DNA of 64,000 bases from Rhodospirillaceae bacterium (GTDB lineage Bacteria; Pseudomonadota; Alphaproteobacteria; GCA-2731375), in assembly GCA_018701215.1 (NCBI GenBank), contig JABIWH010000033.1, positions 1-64,000 of the forward strand. Direction: 5' to 3'. The number at the start of each line of letters is the position of its first letter. Within the stretch, counting starts at the first letter, position 1. The notes beneath the pieces were generated by a model, which was given only the letters and a program-made list of their open reading frames with translations, was not told where the DNA came from and made no database searches. The translations under genes and the position numbers were made by a program. Positions 52,230-61,451 of this stretch are shown in pieces.

Positions 52230-54017
52230 ATGAATATCCTGAGCAATCACATGTTTGCCGACAACACGGAGCTTGACGAATGGGTCGCGCCCGATTGCAA
52301 CGGCAAGAACTTCTTCGACATCGACAAAAGCCTGCAGGACGTCATTAAGATCTATCTGCCCGATGATCTGCGCACGCACTTGACGCCGCACTTCCAGAAA
52401 TTGGGCGAGATCGCGGGCAACGAGTTGGATGACTGGTCACGCCTGGCTGATCGGCATCAACCAATCCTGCATGACCGGGGGCCGCGCGGCCAGTTCGAGG
52501 ACCGCTTGGAATTCCACCCCGCCTACCGCAACATGGAAGACGTGGCCTTCCACCAATTCGGCTTCCACCGCATGGTGCACAAACCGGGCATGTTCGGCTG
52601 GAACGAAAGAATTCCTCACGGCGCCAAGTTCGTTTTTCAATACCTGTTTGGCCAATCCGAATTTTCACAGCTTTGTCCGATCTCGGCGACGGAAACCACC
52701 GCCACCATGATCGGCCTGCACGGCGACGACGCTCTGAAGGAAAAGCTGTTTGACCGCCTGGTCAGTCTGGATAAGGACGAGATCCTCAAGGGCGCCCAAT
52801 TCATGACCGAACGGACGGGCGGCTCCGACGTTTCCAACATCAACCTCGAGGCCCGCTTCGAGGACGGCCAGTGGCGCCTTTATGGCGAAAAATGGTTCTG
52901 CTCCTGCGCCGACGGCGATGTCGCCATGCTGCTGGCCCGTCCCAAGGGCGCGCCGGAAGGCAACAACGGCATTGCGCTGTTCGCCATGCCGCGCACCCTG
53001 GATAACGGCAAACGCAACAAATATCGGATCATCCGCCTGAAGGAAAAGCTCGGCAGCCGCTCCATGGCATCGGGCGAGATCGTCTTCGACGGTGCCGTGG
53101 CCTATGCCTTGGGCGAGGTCGGCACGGGCAAGAACCGCGGCCTGAAGATGATGATGGACCAGGTGGCGCTATCCCGCCTCTCGCATGGTGCCCGCGCCGC
53201 CGCCATGATGCGCCGAGCCCTGAACGAGGCCATGGAAGTAGCCCACAACCGTAGCGCTTTCGAGGAAATCATCATCAACAAGCCGCTACTGCGCCGCCAG
53301 TTGATGAAGATCATGCTGCCGACCGAGCAATCCTTGTCCATGACCATGTACCTGGGCCAGCAGATTACCAAGGCTGAAGCAGGCGATGAACGGGCCGAAA
53401 AGGTCACGCGCATTTTGACCCCGGCGCACAAATACCGCTCCTGCCGCGACAACATTAGGGTCGCCACCGGCTCGATGGAAGTGCGTGGCGGCAACGGCTA
53501 TATCGAAGACTTCGTCAATTCCAAGCTGGTCCGCGACGCCCACCTGGGCGTGCTATGGGAAGGTACGTCCAATATCAATTCATTGGACATCACCACCCGC
53601 GCGGTGGCCAAGGTCAATGCGCACCGCGATCTGGAAGACGAGTTGCAGGACAAGCTGGACAAAGCTGACGACATGCCCGGCCAGTACAAGGGCGAGATGA
53701 AAAACACTGTTTCGATGGCAATCGAACTTGCCGACGAAGTCGGCAAGAGCAACAACCAGACCTTGGCGCGCAAGGCCTCGACAGCCCTGTACAATGCGGC
53801 AAGCGCGACCTTGCTCGCCACGGAGGGATCGAAACTGGGTGCGGCGGGGGGCGATGCCCGGCGGTTGATCATGTCGCGCATGGTGCTGGACTATCGTATG
53901 CGGGCACAGGATCCTCTATCGGTACGCGCCGGCAATTTCGAAAAAGCCAGCACCGATCTGCTGCTCGACGATGCCCCGGTGTCCCTGGATAAGGCGACGC
54001 AGGTTATCTCTCTCTAA
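52230..54017 (+). CDS. Acyl-CoA dehydrogenase (AidB/long ACAD-like)
   Basis: A 595-residue FAD-dependent acyl-CoA dehydrogenase. Seen: PISATETTATMIGL, the FAD-binding MTERTGGSDVSNINL (about 191-205), GSRSMASGEIVFDG, the helical domain with LSRLSHGARAAAMMRRAL, and GNGYIEDFVNSKLVRDAHLGVLWEGTSNI with the flavin-adenine contact. Its size and the RDAHLGVLWEGTSNINSLD end are AidB-like rather than standard short-chain ACAD. The ATG at 52230 is 7 nt from AAGGAG; an in-frame extension to 52122 runs through the promoter region. Probably controlled by the divergent LysR gene. Confidence 0.9.
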   Translation: MNILSNHMFADNTELDEWVAPDCNGKNFFDIDKSLQDVIKIYLPDDLRTHLTPHFQKLGEIAGNELDDWSRLADRHQPILHDRGPRGQFEDRLEFHPAYRNMEDVAFHQFGFHRMVHKPGMFGWNERIPHGAKFVFQYLFGQSEFSQLCPISATETTATMIGLHGDDALKEKLFDRLVSLDKDEILKGAQFMTERTGGSDVSNINLEARFEDGQWRLYGEKWFCSCADGDVAMLLARPKGAPEGNNGIALFAMPRTLDNGKRNKYRIIRLKEKLGSRSMASGEIVFDGAVAYALGEVGTGKNRGLKMMMDQVALSRLSHGARAAAMMRRALNEAMEVAHNRSAFEEIIINKPLLRRQLMKIMLPTEQSLSMTMYLGQQITKAEAGDERAEKVTRILTPAHKYRSCRDNIRVATGSMEVRGGNGYIEDFVNSKLVRDAHLGVLWEGTSNINSLDITTRAVAKVNAHRDLEDELQDKLDKADDMPGQYKGEMKNTVSMAIELADEVGKSNNQTLARKASTALYNAASATLLATEGSKLGAAGGDARRLIMSRMVLDYRMRAQDPLSVRAGNFEKASTDLLLDDAPVSLDKATQVISL

Positions 54018-54160
54018 TTGATACATAAACAACAACAGCCCTGATCTTCCAGGGACAAGGACTACGCGAAAAATCGAGATCTAATCGTTACCCCGGTGCT
54101 ACTGTATCGCAATGACAATCTCATTTGGCATGCGGTGCATGAATAGGGGGAACGAAGTAT

Positions 54161-55099
54161 ATGTCGATTTTAGTGGTTGGCGGCGCCGGCTTTATTGGCC
54201 GGCGGATGATACCGCTGCTGGCGGCGGCGGGCCAGGAAGTCACCTGTATGGATATCGATGTCGCCGGCGCCCAGGCGGCCTTTGCCGACCTGGGTGATAA
54301 GGTCAATGTGGTGCGCGGCGACGTGACCCAGTTTGATGACGTCATCGGCGCGGTGCAGGAAACCCGGGCCGAGCGGCTGGTTAATCTGTCATACTTCATT
54401 GGCGATCTGCCGCCCCATGTTGCCTTCAAGCTGGATATCCAGGGCATGGACAATTGTTTCGAGGCAGCCCGGCGTTGCGGCGTCAAACACACGGTCTTTG
54501 CCAGCTCGGTCGCGGTGAGCGGCCCGCAAGCCCATTTCGGTGAACGCCTGGTCGACGAGACGGACGAGCGGCGCGGCGACACACAATACGCCGTCAACAA
54601 GATTACCAATGAATGGCAGGCCCATGATTACCGCCGCGCCTATGACATGGCGATCACCTGCATCCGCCCGGCCAATGTGACCGGTCCGGACAAAAAATTC
54701 GGCTCCATCGATCACGTCAACTGCATGTGCCAACCGGCCCGCGGCCAGTCCATCACCTTTCCACGCGCCGACACCATGTTCTGCGTCATCCACGTGGATG
54801 ACATGGCGGAGGTCTTCGCGCGGGTAACACTGGCCGAAAAACCGAAATACGAAACCTATAATTCCGGCGGCACCGCCGTCAGCCTGGCCGAACTGGCGGA
54901 TCAGGTACGCGAATTCCTGCCCGAGGCTGATATCCGCTTTAAGGCCGAGAGCGGTGGACGCGAGATTTCCGGCAACTTCTTGATTAACAACAGCCGCCTC
55001 ATAGAGGAGTTCGGCCTGCAATACGCACCCCTGCGCCAACGCGTGGGCGAAGTCATCAATGACATCCGCGCCGAGGCAGGACAGCCGCCTCTTTCATAG
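54161..55099 (+). CDS. NAD-dependent epimerase/dehydratase family protein
   Basis: A 312-residue extended SDR. Seen: the NAD motif GGAGFIGRRMIPLLAAAG (6-23), VYASS-like FASSVAVSGPQAHFGE and the catalytic YxxxK in QYAVNKITNEWQ (Y about 146). The C-terminus is typical (FKAESGGREISGNFLINNSRLIEEFGLQYAPL). It could act on a nucleotide sugar, a dihydroflavonol-type ketone or another substrate. A SnoaL-like gene follows after 25 bp, so the two are likely co-transcribed. Confidence 0.88.
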   Translation: MSILVVGGAGFIGRRMIPLLAAAGQEVTCMDIDVAGAQAAFADLGDKVNVVRGDVTQFDDVIGAVQETRAERLVNLSYFIGDLPPHVAFKLDIQGMDNCFEAARRCGVKHTVFASSVAVSGPQAHFGERLVDETDERRGDTQYAVNKITNEWQAHDYRRAYDMAITCIRPANVTGPDKKFGSIDHVNCMCQPARGQSITFPRADTMFCVIHVDDMAEVFARVTLAEKPKYETYNSGGTAVSLAELADQVREFLPEADIRFKAESGGREISGNFLINNSRLIEEFGLQYAPLRQRVGEVINDIRAEAGQPPLS

Positions 55100-55124
55100 C
55101 GCGCCAAACAAACGGAGAGATATC

Positions 55125-55499
55125 ATGAGTGAGAACGGCGACCGCATTATCGCGCTGGACAAGGAACGCATGCAGGCCATGGCCGACAAGGACATCGCCA
55201 AGCTGTACAATATGCTGTGCAAGGATTTGATCTATACCCATTCAACGGCGCGCCTGGACACTAAGCAAAGCCTGATCGGCAACATGGAATCCGGCGCCAC
55301 GGTCTACACCTCGGTCGAGCCATCGGACGTCGAGGCACAGGATTTGGGCGATGCGGTGGTGTTGACCGGCGTGGCCCATATCAACGTCGTTGCCAACGGC
55401 ACGCCGAGATCTTTCGGTGTTCGCTTTACCGACGTCTATCAGAACCAGGACGGCACCTGGCGCATGGTGGCCTGGCAGTCGACGAAATTGCCGGACTAG
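55125..55499 (+). CDS. SnoaL/DUF4440-type NTF2-fold protein
   Basis: A 124-residue protein. It has an N-terminal helix (ALDKERMQAMADKDIAKLYNMLCKDLIYTHSTARLD), then a beta-sheet cone (VEAQDLGDAVVLTGVAHINVV, GVRFTDVYQNQDGTWRMVAWQST), the pattern of DUF4440/SnoaL families. The ATG at 55125 follows GGAGAGA. It may assist the upstream epimerase or the convergent cupin/monooxygenase pathway. It overlaps the cupin gene end by 4 bp. Confidence 0.83.
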   Translation: MSENGDRIIALDKERMQAMADKDIAKLYNMLCKDLIYTHSTARLDTKQSLIGNMESGATVYTSVEPSDVEAQDLGDAVVLTGVAHINVVANGTPRSFGVRFTDVYQNQDGTWRMVAWQSTKLPD

Positions 55500-55897
55500 C
55501 CGGTATAATCAGCGTCGCTGACTTTTTCGAACCAGACGCTGCCGCCGCCATCTTCGCCGTTTTCCGACATGGCGAGATGAGTGAAAATCCGGTCCGGTGC
55601 CGCGCCATGCCAGTGGCGCGCGTTAGGCGGGATGATCGCGGTATCGCCGGGGCGCAGCTCTTCAATGGATCCGCCCTCGACCTGGACGCGGCCCACACCG
55701 GCGACGGCCCATAGGGTCTGGCCGACCGGATGGGCGTGCCACGCGGTGCGCGCACCGGGATTGAAGGTGACGTTGGTTGCCCGCATCCGCGAAGGTGCCT
55801 CGCCTACCAACACGGCATCCTGAAAGACATCACCCGTGAACTTGTCGTCCGGCGCCTTTTTCGTCGCGCGGTCTTCGGCTCTATGAATCTTCAACAT
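55496..55897 (-). CDS. Cupin-domain protein
   Basis: A 133-residue single-domain cupin. Motif 1 is GARTAWHAHPVGQTLWAVAG (about 47-66) and motif 2 is PGDTAIIPPNARHWHGA (about 81-97), with the metal-ligand His residues kept. Start: the ATG at 55897 is 7 nt from AAAGAGG; a TTG at 55903 is less likely. It lies 12 bp after the monooxygenase gene on the same strand. Relatives accompany carboxymuconolactone decarboxylases and ring-cleavage pathways. Confidence 0.87.
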   Translation of the reverse strand: MLKIHRAEDRATKKAPDDKFTGDVFQDAVLVGEAPSRMRATNVTFNPGARTAWHAHPVGQTLWAVAGVGRVQVEGGSIEELRPGDTAIIPPNARHWHGAAPDRIFTHLAMSENGEDGGGSVWFEKVSDADYTG

Positions 55898-55909
55898 TTG
55901 CAATCCTCT

Positions 55910-57679
55910 TTAGACAATCGGCACACGCTTGGCCGCGATGGCGGCGGGCGATATGACATCCATATCCACCGGCACGCGCCAGCGTTCTGTCAAACGAACT
56001 TTCGGGCTGGCATCGCTGTTCCTGGTTCCGTCCAACACGAAACCCTCGAAACCGTTGGTCATCACCTGGTTGCACTTGTCCACATAGATGGGAAAGCCGC
56101 CGATATAGGGCATGAATACCCGTGGCCGGCCAGGCACGTTGGCGCCCAGATACCAGGAGCTGGAGATAGACCGCAGCGAGATCTTGGCGACCTCGTTGAC
56201 ATGCTCGACCCAGTCATCCTCGCATTTAACGGTCGCCTCGATGGTTTGCGCGCCGATGTCACGCATATGGCCGATACAATCCGCCATCCAATCCACATGC
56301 TGCTCGATCGCCTGGATCATACTGGCCAGCACGGATGGGCTGCCGGGGCCGGTGATCATGAACATGTTCGGGAAGCCGGCGGATGACAGGCCCAGGTATG
56401 TCCGTGGCCCCGCCCGCCATTTCTCGGTCAACGCCAGGCCGCCGCGGCCCGTGATGCGGATATTGTCGAACGAGCCGGTCATGGCGGCAAAACCAGTGGC
56501 GCAAACCACGGCATCAAGGGGATATTCGACCCCGTTGGCGACGATGCCCTGCTTGGTGAAGCGTTCAATGGGCCGCTTGGATACATCGACCAGGGAAACA
56601 TGGGGTAGATTATAGGTCTCGAAATAGCCGCTATCGACACACAGGCGCTTGCCGCCAAAGATGTCGGCGGGACACAATAATTCGGCGGTCGCGGGATCCT
56701 TCACGATTTCGCGGATTTTCCGCCGTCCGAATTCAGCGATGGTGTCGTTTGCCTCCCTCTCGAACAACAGATCGCCATAGGCGCCAAGGAACGGCAGACC
56801 GCCCCTGGACCAGAATTCCTCGTACTGCGCCTCGCGTTCCTCCGCCGTCGCCTCGAGCGCCGGCTGGGCATTGAATTCAAAATAGAAACCGGTGGGCCGA
56901 CCACGCATCTTCGCCCGCAGCTCCGGATAGCCCGCCTTGATCTCGCGCTCCTCTTCGGGGTCCATTTTCTCGTTCCAAGCGGGAACCGAATAGTTCGGCG
57001 TGCGCTGGAATACGGTCAGATCGGAGGCCTGCTGGGAAATGATTGGAATGGATTGGATGGCCGACGATCCCGTGCCGATGACACCAACCCGCAGTCCGGT
57101 AAAGTCGACGTCTTCATGGGGCCAGTGGCCCGTGTGGTAAACCGGACCTTGGAAATCGTCCAAGCCTTCAAATGGCGGCATGTTCGCCGATGACAGGCAG
57201 CCCACCGCCATGATGCAAAACTGCGCGTTGACCTGATCGCCCTGGTCTGTTTCGACGCGCCAGCGCTTGGCCGCTTCGTCAAAGGTCGCCGCCGTCACAC
57301 GGGTTTCAAACTGGATGTCCGTACGCAGATCAAACCGATCGGCCACATGATTGGCGTAGTCCAGGATATCGGGCTGCGGCGAGTATTTCTCGGACCAGTT
57401 CCATTCCTGATCCAGCTCTTCCGAGAAGGAATAGGAATATTGCATACTCATGATATCGCAGCGCGCGCCGGGATAGCGGTTCCAATACCAGGTGCCGCCA
57501 ACACCGTCGCCGGCTTCATAGACCCGCGCCGATAGGCCCATGCCGCGCAGGCGGTGCAGCATATACATGCCGGCAAAGCCCGCGCCGACAATGACCGCAT
57601 CATAGGTCGCGTCGACCTCTGGCTCACGTTTGCTCACGATTTTGGAATTGGAAGGCACTCTGGTTTCCTCGCTTGGCAT
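55910..57679 (-). CDS. Flavin-containing (Baeyer-Villiger type) monooxygenase
   Basis: A 589-residue FAD/NADPH monooxygenase. Seen: the FAD motif VIVGAGFAGMYMLHRLR (30-46), GGTWYWNRYPGARCD (61-75) typical of cyclic-ketone monooxygenases, the Baeyer-Villiger fingerprint F176-x-G178-x3-H182-x3-W186, the NADPH motif IGTGSSAIQ and a second ATG-type FAD site (VVCATGFAA). It inserts oxygen next to a ketone to give an ester or lactone. It is divergent from an alpha/beta hydrolase gene (96-bp gap) that could cleave such an ester. Confidence 0.92.
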   Translation of the reverse strand: MPSEETRVPSNSKIVSKREPEVDATYDAVIVGAGFAGMYMLHRLRGMGLSARVYEAGDGVGGTWYWNRYPGARCDIMSMQYSYSFSEELDQEWNWSEKYSPQPDILDYANHVADRFDLRTDIQFETRVTAATFDEAAKRWRVETDQGDQVNAQFCIMAVGCLSSANMPPFEGLDDFQGPVYHTGHWPHEDVDFTGLRVGVIGTGSSAIQSIPIISQQASDLTVFQRTPNYSVPAWNEKMDPEEEREIKAGYPELRAKMRGRPTGFYFEFNAQPALEATAEEREAQYEEFWSRGGLPFLGAYGDLLFEREANDTIAEFGRRKIREIVKDPATAELLCPADIFGGKRLCVDSGYFETYNLPHVSLVDVSKRPIERFTKQGIVANGVEYPLDAVVCATGFAAMTGSFDNIRITGRGGLALTEKWRAGPRTYLGLSSAGFPNMFMITGPGSPSVLASMIQAIEQHVDWMADCIGHMRDIGAQTIEATVKCEDDWVEHVNEVAKISLRSISSSWYLGANVPGRPRVFMPYIGGFPIYVDKCNQVMTNGFEGFVLDGTRNSDASPKVRLTERWRVPVDMDVISPAAIAAKRVPIV

Positions 57680-57775
57680 TTTGAATTTTGGGACACGGTC
57701 GATTTACGCAGGTACATTCTTAGGCTCTATTTTGTCGAAAAGTGGTGGATGTCGCAAGATTGGTGGAGATTTAGG

Positions 57776-58465
57776 ATGACAACGTTCGTACTCATACATG
57801 GTTCCTATCAGGGCGGTTGGATCTGGCAGCCGGTGGCAAATCAACTGCGCGCGGACGGCCATCAGGTCTATGCACCGACCTTGGACGGCTGCGCCGAACG
57901 CGCCGGCCAACTGCGCGCGGGCATCACGGTGGAGAGCCAGGCCGCGGAAATCGCCCAGCTGTTGTTCTACGAAAATCTCGATGATGTGGTTCTTGTCGGC
58001 ACTTCGAGCGGCGGCATGATCATGGCCAAAGTGGCGGAGATGGCGCGCGAGCGTATCGGCCGCCTGGTCTTCGCCGATGCCTTGGCGCTGCAAGACGGCG
58101 AAAAAGTTAGCGATTTTGTATCTCAACCATCGTCGATCACCACCGAACTATCGCTGGGCCCCTCGCGCGAAGACGCTGAAGGGCGATTGTTCAAGGATCT
58201 CGATCCGGATGTACGTGCCTGGGCGGTGGATCGCTGCACCTTACATCCCATCGCTGTTCACAGGCAGGCGGTGCAGCTCGATAACTTTTGGTTCCAGGAC
58301 TGGAATGCCTCGGTGATCTATTGCCGCCAAGCACCCAACCCGGGCGAAGCGCATCAACGCCGCTGCGCCGAAACCCTGGGCGCGCGCTGGTACGAGATCG
58401 ACACCGGGCACTATCCGATGCTGAGTGCCGTGGACGAATTGGTCCAGATTATCCTCGCCGAATAG
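57776..58465 (+). CDS. Alpha/beta hydrolase
   Basis: A 229-residue esterase-like protein of the short HGSYQGGW type (salicylate/jasmonate-esterase-like bacterial group). Seen: the oxyanion LIHGSYQGGWIW (6-17), the nucleophile elbow GTSSGGM (Ser about 78) and the terminal catalytic His in IDTGHYPML. The ATG at 57776 is preceded by GGTGGAGATTTAGG. The upstream frame to 57554 is only an antisense shadow of the monooxygenase. It probably hydrolyses the ester or lactone made by the divergent monooxygenase (inference). Confidence 0.88.
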   Translation: MTTFVLIHGSYQGGWIWQPVANQLRADGHQVYAPTLDGCAERAGQLRAGITVESQAAEIAQLLFYENLDDVVLVGTSSGGMIMAKVAEMARERIGRLVFADALALQDGEKVSDFVSQPSSITTELSLGPSREDAEGRLFKDLDPDVRAWAVDRCTLHPIAVHRQAVQLDNFWFQDWNASVIYCRQAPNPGEAHQRRCAETLGARWYEIDTGHYPMLSAVDELVQIILAE

Positions 58466-58467
58466 CG

Positions 58468-59526
58468 CTAATAACCCCGCGCCCAATCGATGACATTGAC
58501 CAGCGGCTGGCCGGCAATGTAGGCGCTTAGGTTTTTGCAAAATAACTCCACAGCGCCATGCCGGTTCTGATCGCTCATCCCGGAGATGTGCGGTGTGATC
58601 AAAACCCTGGTGTCCGACCAGAGCGCCGCCATGGGCGCCGTCTCGAACTCGCCGTCATAGACGTCGAGGGCAACGCCGCGCAGATGGCCGCGTTGCAAGG
58701 CCGCGGCCAAGGCCGTCTCTTCGATGATCTCCCCACGGGCGACATTGACCAGCACACTGTCCGGTTTCATCAAGGCAAGGCGATTGGCGTCGAACAGATG
58801 GTTGGTCTCCGGTGTCCATTGACAGCAGATCACCACGAAATCGGCCTCCCCCAGCAGATGGTCGAGATCGGCGGGACCGCCGACCAACGCGAAACCTTCC
58901 GGCAGCGAACCGCCGTCGCCCGGCGTTCGGCGCGTGCCGACAACCCGCATGCCCACGGCGGCACAGAGCCTGCCCACATCCTGGCCGATGCCACCCGCAC
59001 CGACGACGCACACGGTCTTGCCTTGCAGCGATAACGGACGGTAGGCGCGATGGGAAAAACGGCCGGCATCCCGGTCAACCGCGGCCTGGGGTAAACCTTT
59101 GGCGAAATACATAATGCCGGCCAGGGCATATTCCGCCATGGCCAGCGTGTTGCCGGAACCGCGCGAGGTCGTCACCACCACATCACTGCCCCAAAGATCG
59201 CCGCGAAGCAGATTGGAGGCGCCGGCCGGGCGCTGATGCAGCCATTTTAGCTGCGGCGCCCTGGCGCGCAGATCCAACGGAAACGGCCAACCTCCCAAGA
59301 CGACTTCCGCCTCGGCCAGAAGACGGTCGCGTTCCTCGCGGCAGCCTGACCCATTGGCGTCGGGGGCTAGATAACGATCAGAGGTGAAGGCGGGCCAGGT
59401 TTCGCGGATTTCACCGTCGAACCAGCCGCCCGCATCGGTCAATTTGATCGACGCATCGACAGCCTTGATCATGGCGGCTTCGTCGGCACTAATCCGTTGG
59501 ATGGCTAAAACTTCAAGCGCGGGCAT
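58468..59526 (-). CDS. D-2-hydroxyacid dehydrogenase family protein
   Basis: A 352-residue NAD(P)-dependent dehydrogenase. Seen: the dinucleotide motif VVGAGGIGQDVGRLCAAVGM (about 175-194), the active-site Arg in LVNVARGEIIEE, the acidic DVYDGEFE and the catalytic His in LITPHISGM. The N-terminal about 130 residues are the substrate domain. It reduces a 2-keto acid or oxidises a 2-hydroxy acid. It is last in a run with the DapA-like aldolase (6-bp gap), which could supply a keto acid. Confidence 0.9.
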   Translation of the reverse strand: MPALEVLAIQRISADEAAMIKAVDASIKLTDAGGWFDGEIRETWPAFTSDRYLAPDANGSGCREERDRLLAEAEVVLGGWPFPLDLRARAPQLKWLHQRPAGASNLLRGDLWGSDVVVTTSRGSGNTLAMAEYALAGIMYFAKGLPQAAVDRDAGRFSHRAYRPLSLQGKTVCVVGAGGIGQDVGRLCAAVGMRVVGTRRTPGDGGSLPEGFALVGGPADLDHLLGEADFVVICCQWTPETNHLFDANRLALMKPDSVLVNVARGEIIEETALAAALQRGHLRGVALDVYDGEFETAPMAALWSDTRVLITPHISGMSDQNRHGAVELFCKNLSAYIAGQPLVNVIDWARGY

Positions 59527-59532
59527 CAGCCG

Positions 59533-60465
59533 TTACCTGCCCCATCGCAAGGCAAGCACATCCAGGGCCTCCGCCTGTGCTAAAAGCTGTTGCCTGGTTT
59601 CGGGGTGCAGCGGCTCTAGTGGATGGCGTACTATATCGCTTTTGATAACGCCGCCCTCCATCATCGCAGTCTTGGTCGCGCGCAAACCGCATTGCCGGTT
59701 CTCGAAATTGATCAACGGCAGGATACGGGCATAGCTCTCCGCCGCCTGCTCTGTATTACCGGCAAGATAATCCATCAGCACGGGGCGGATCAGCTCCGGC
59801 AACAAAGCGCTGGGCATGGTACCCGTCGCGCCCGCGTCGAGATCGGCCATCAGGGTGATGGATTCTTCGCCATCAAAGGGGCCCTGAATTGCCGCGCCGC
59901 CGGCTGCGATCAGATCCCGCAATTTGCCCGCCGCACCGGGAACCTCGATCTTGAAATAACCTATTTGCGGCATCTGACGCGCCAGCCCGGCAAGAAACGC
60001 GACCGATAAATTAACGCCACTCAACGGCGCATCCTGCACCATTATGGGGATGGATATCGCCGCCGCCAGGCTTTGAAAATAGCTGAAGTTGCCGGCCTCG
60101 GACGCTTTCAGGCCGGTACCGTGATAGGGCGGCATCATCATGATCATATCGGCACCTACGGCTTCCGCCTGCCGGGCGCGGGCGACGGAAACCTGGGTAC
60201 TAAAATGGCTGCACGTGGCGATAACCGGAACCCGGCCAGCCACATGCTCCATGCAGGTGACGAGGAGTTGGTCGCGCTCGGCATCGGTCAACAAGAACTG
60301 CTCGGAATAGTTCGCCAATATGCAGATGCCATCCACGTTCTGGTCGATCATGCAGTCCAGCACGCGCCTCTGACCGTCAAGATCCAGGCTTTCATCTTCA
60401 TTGAAAGGTGTCGGCGCGATGGGATAGACGCCACGATAGGGTTGTGATGGCATTGCCATGGGCAT
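59533..60465 (-). CDS. Dihydrodipicolinate synthase/N-acetylneuraminate lyase family aldolase
   Basis: A 310-residue class I aldolase. Seen: GVYPIAPTPFNEDESLD (13-29), the Tyr of the catalytic triad in MMPPYHGTG, and the Schiff-base Lys in IGYFKIEVPG (about 170). It belongs to the wider family of pyruvate-linked lyases and dehydratases; the normal lysine-pathway DapA has GTTGE near residue 45, whereas here the site reads ANYSEQF, so a catabolic aldolase is more likely. The ATG at 60465 is 5-6 nt from GGAG. Confidence 0.88.
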   Translation of the reverse strand: MPMAMPSQPYRGVYPIAPTPFNEDESLDLDGQRRVLDCMIDQNVDGICILANYSEQFLLTDAERDQLLVTCMEHVAGRVPVIATCSHFSTQVSVARARQAEAVGADMIMMMPPYHGTGLKASEAGNFSYFQSLAAAISIPIMVQDAPLSGVNLSVAFLAGLARQMPQIGYFKIEVPGAAGKLRDLIAAGGAAIQGPFDGEESITLMADLDAGATGTMPSALLPELIRPVLMDYLAGNTEQAAESYARILPLINFENRQCGLRATKTAMMEGGVIKSDIVRHPLEPLHPETRQQLLAQAEALDVLALRWGR

Positions 60466-60477
60466 TATGTCTCCAAA

Positions 60478-61416
60478 TCAGAACTCGATGACGAGCCGCC
60501 CCCGCGTTCCGCCGGCCTCCAGCCGACGGTGTGCCTCACCGGCACGCTCGGGTGGGTAGGTATCGGCGACGCGCAGTGTCAGGGTACCGGCCTCCGCCAT
60601 TTGGCGCAGCCGGTCAAGTTTTTCGAACTCGCCATCATAGCTGCGCACCCAGGTGGCCGTGAAGGTGATGCCGCGTTGCGCTTCGCCCGCGAAACCACGC
60701 ACCGCCGTGAACGCGCCGCCGTCGCGAACCGCCGGGATAACCAGTTCGTTCTGCACCGCGCCGTCGGCAAGACCGTCAACGCCATCGGGGAAATGCTCGC
60801 GGATCCGCGCCGCGACATCGTCGCCCCGTCGCACAACAATGTCGGCGCCCAGTGAAGCGACCAGTTCCTCATCAGCCTCCGATGCATCGGCGATAACAGT
60901 CAAACCATCGGCTTTGGCAAGTTGCATGATATAACCGCCGTAAGCGCCAGCGGCACCGGTCACGGCCAGTGTTTGTCCAGCGCACAGCCCAAGCAGATCG
61001 AGCGACAATCGTGCGGTAAGCCCGTTCATGGGCAGGGTACAAGCCTCTACATGCGTGGTACCGGCGGGCGCTGGAACCACCGCACGGGCTTCAAGGACGA
61101 TCTGTTCGCGGTAGGCGCCGTGGCTACCATTTGGCACCACCATGGCCATGACCGCATCCCCGACCCGCACGCCGGTCGAGACACCGTCGCCGACCTGATC
61201 AACGATCCCCGCCGCGTCCATGCCCGGCACATAAGGTGGTGGGTCAACCTTCTGCTGCGCGGCGCGGGAGCCGTTCCTGGCCATGGTGTCTGTGGGGTTC
61301 ACCGCCGCGGCGTATACGCGGAGGCGCACTTGGCCGGGTCCTGCCTGGACCTCGGCCAGATCGACAACCTCCAGCGCCTCCGGGCCGCCATGAACCATAA
61401 TTCCTACCGCGCGCAT
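60478..61416 (-). CDS. Zinc-independent quinone oxidoreductase (MDR family)
   Basis: A 312-residue NADPH-dependent reductase of the quinone/enone type. Seen: the GroES-like N-terminal domain (AAAVNPTDTMARNG, PYVPGMDAAGIV), the cofactor segment LAVTGAAGAYGGYIMQLAKADGL (broken here into motif AAGAYGG) and no structural-zinc Cys cluster. The ATG at 61416 is placed where family similarity begins; a TTG at 61437 would add seven residues. It lies 12 bp upstream of the aldolase and 35 bp downstream of the SDR set. Confidence 0.88.
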   Translation of the reverse strand: MRAVGIMVHGGPEALEVVDLAEVQAGPGQVRLRVYAAAVNPTDTMARNGSRAAQQKVDPPPYVPGMDAAGIVDQVGDGVSTGVRVGDAVMAMVVPNGSHGAYREQIVLEARAVVPAPAGTTHVEACTLPMNGLTARLSLDLLGLCAGQTLAVTGAAGAYGGYIMQLAKADGLTVIADASEADEELVASLGADIVVRRGDDVAARIREHFPDGVDGLADGAVQNELVIPAVRDGGAFTAVRGFAGEAQRGITFTATWVRSYDGEFEKLDRLRQMAEAGTLTLRVADTYPPERAGEAHRRLEAGGTRGRLVIEF

Positions 61417-61451
61417 GTGTTTCGCCTTTCGTTGCAAGGGTTCGGATATGC

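Noticed and set aside
59533..60465. Lysine-pathway dapA
   Set aside because: The GTTGE loop is replaced, and the gene is in a catabolic run with dehydrogenases.
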